6,089 nt of DNA from JAXHUK01 sp034189725 (GTDB taxonomy: Bacteria > Chloroflexota > Dehalococcoidia > SZUA-161): NCBI GenBank assembly GCA_034189725.1, contig JAXHUK010000062.1, positions 1-6,089 on the forward strand, written 5' to 3'. The position numbers and the translations under genes are program-made. The notes below the pieces were generated by a model. The model worked only from the letters and a program-made list of their open reading frames with translations. It was not told where the DNA came from and searched no databases. Below, piece after piece: positions 5,324-6,089 of this stretch (its first letter is position 1; every line of letters starts with the position of its first letter).

Positions 5324-5408
5324 ATTGAAGCGAGCATAGAGATATCATCTAACTGATGCAGCGGCTCCGGTAATCAGGGGATAATGACGGGAAAGAAAGG
5401 GGGAACTT

Positions 5409-6029
5409 ATGTCAGAACCTGTTATCATGGAAGTTTTCACGGATTTCGTTTGACCGTGGTGCTATCTCAGTACCGGGCGTATTGAAAAATTGAAACATAC
5501 CTACAATATCAAGGTTCACTGGACGTATTTCCCTCTTCATACCGATACACCGGAGGAGGGAATCAGTTATGAGTCCATGCTTGGGGGAAGAAGCGTGGAT
5601 GTGCTGGCTATGACGCGTCGTTTGAAGTCCCTCATGGAGCAGGAGGGGCTTCCCTTTAATGAGAACATTTCCCAGCTTTACAATACCCGTCTGGCTCAGG
5701 AACTGGCCAAGTGGGCCGATTCCAAACCTGGTGGAGATCGTCTCAATACCGCACTCTATCAGGCATACTTCGTTGATGGAAAGAACATTGGAAAAATGGA
5801 TACCCTGCTCCAGATAGTGGAACAAACAGGGTTGCCCGTAGATGAAGCGCGTACAATCCTGGAACAGGGGGATATGCGAGAGGCTGTAGATGAGGATTGG
5901 AGGCGATCTAGGAGTATGGGGGTTACAGGAGTCCCCACATTTGTAGTCAACAATACCGGAATTGTAGGTGCTCAACCCTATGAGCAGCTATCCGACTTTT
6001 TAGAGCACGCAGGGGCTTCCAAAAGATAG
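5409..6029 (+). CDS. Selenocysteine-containing DsbA/FrnE-family thiol oxidoreductase (UPWC active site, TGA at 5451-5453)
   Basis: This 206-residue thioredoxin-fold protein belongs to the DsbA / 2-hydroxychromene-2-carboxylate isomerase family (FrnE branch) and is likely a cytoplasmic disulfide oxidoreductase or isomerase; no signal peptide is visible. From the ATG at 5409-5411 the frame reads SEPVIMEVFTDFV, then TGA at codon 15, then PWCY. Relatives have F-D-CPWCY here, so TGA replaces the first active-site cysteine exactly and is best read as selenocysteine (U15-P-W-C18). The frame continues to the TAG at 6027-6029. The helical insert (about 60-165) and the cis-proline loop GVPTF (Pro176) with GAQPYEQL behind it are typical FrnE features. 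Full length matches the family. AAAGGGGG stands 5 nt before the ATG. A conventional call would begin at the in-frame TTG 5490 and lose the first strand and the active site. A nonsense mutation is the alternative, but the exact position, the downstream hairpin and the intact rest argue against it. Confidence 0.9.
5451..5485 (+). promoter_or_regulatory. Selenocysteine codon with bacterial SECIS-like hairpin
   Basis: After the TGA (5451-5453) and 13 nt, TCAGTAC (5467-5473) pairs with GTATTGA (5479-5485), giving 7 bp with one G-U pair. They enclose the 5-nt loop CGGGC (5474-5478). The loop starts 20 nt behind the UGA and has G as its second base. Both facts fit the bacterial SECIS rule of a small apical loop with an early G about 16-37 nt after the UGA. 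SelB would bind it. Confidence 0.7.
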
Positions 6030-6089
6030 ACTATCATTGTGGCACGATCTATGACCAGCAACTAATTAAACAGGTGATGAACCGAATGG

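Larger units (their letters stand above)
5144..5408. other. Divergent intergenic region between tRNA-Glu and the selenoprotein gene
   Basis: I see no gene on either strand. It holds a likely plus-strand promoter at its left edge, a small inverted repeat GCACT-N6-AGTGC (5189-5204) overlapping the expected start, a 15-bp palindrome at 5309-5323, and several AT-rich short dyads (for example around 5240-5251 and 5281-5294). Just before the gene comes AAAGGGGG, the ribosome site for the ATG at 5409. Confidence 0.6.

Noticed and set aside
5451..5453. TGA as a sense codon of an altered genetic code (Trp or Gly)
   Set aside because: The TrmO gene ends with TGA where the family ends, and Trp or Gly would not restore the conserved CPWC cysteine; selenocysteine does.
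5412..5975. 187-residue minus-strand open frame opposite the selenoprotein gene
   Set aside because: It shows no recognisable motifs, lies fully antisense to a well-supported family member and lacks a convincing ribosome site.
6077..6089. Possible start of another plus-strand gene (ATG at 6077 or 6086 after AGGTGATG)
   Set aside because: Only a few codons are inside the window, so coding cannot be judged.

Overview
The window comes from an anaerobic bacterium of roughly balanced GC content. It carries out corrinoid- and folate-linked one-carbon metabolism and very probably makes selenoproteins. The lineage cannot be fixed from sequence alone; Dehalococcoidia (Chloroflexota) or another strict anaerobe of sediment or groundwater type is a guess. 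TAG and TGA both serve as ordinary stops here.

Region 1 (1-3288, minus strand) is a methyltransferase operon read right to left. A TTGACA-N17-TAGTAT promoter (3246-3274) and a leader of about 215 nt precede a pterin-binding methyltransferase of the MtgA/AcsE type (2226-3023). Next come a corrinoid carrier protein of the MttC/MtbC type (1528-2166) and an MttB-superfamily methyltransferase (1086 to beyond base 1) without an amber codon in the visible 362 residues. Together they should move a methyl group from a methylated amine or quaternary amine (glycine-betaine-like) to the carrier's cobalt and then to tetrahydrofolate. Between the last two genes sits a 427-bp module (1101-1527) coding for a four-helix-bundle protein of the 23S rRNA intervening-sequence (IVP/S23) family. 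The module has inverted-repeat ends and is flanked by TTA on both sides. Removing it together with one TTA gives a tight stop-RBS-start junction, so it looks like a clean insertion.

Region 2 (3289-4510, minus strand) holds two genes 13 nt apart: a TrmO-family tRNA methyltransferase homologue and, downstream, an endonuclease III-superfamily DNA glycosylase with an Fe-S motif. The glycosylase has Glu where Nth has its catalytic Lys, as in MagIII-like enzymes.

Region 3 (4601-5143, minus strand) is a tRNA-Glu(CUC) gene with encoded CCA. It has a clear TTGCCT-N17-TATAAT promoter and a perfect 10-bp hairpin at the very start of the transcript. A small four-cysteine protein of unknown function follows directly behind the tRNA.

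Region 4 (5144-6089, plus strand) is a divergent intergenic region with a possible promoter and a 15-bp palindrome, followed by a DsbA/FrnE-family thiol oxidoreductase. Its CPWC active site reads TGA-Pro-Trp-Cys in frame. A bacterial SECIS-like hairpin lies 20 nt after the TGA, so this is a selenoprotein that a standard gene caller would start too late. The last 60 bases hold no supportable gene.
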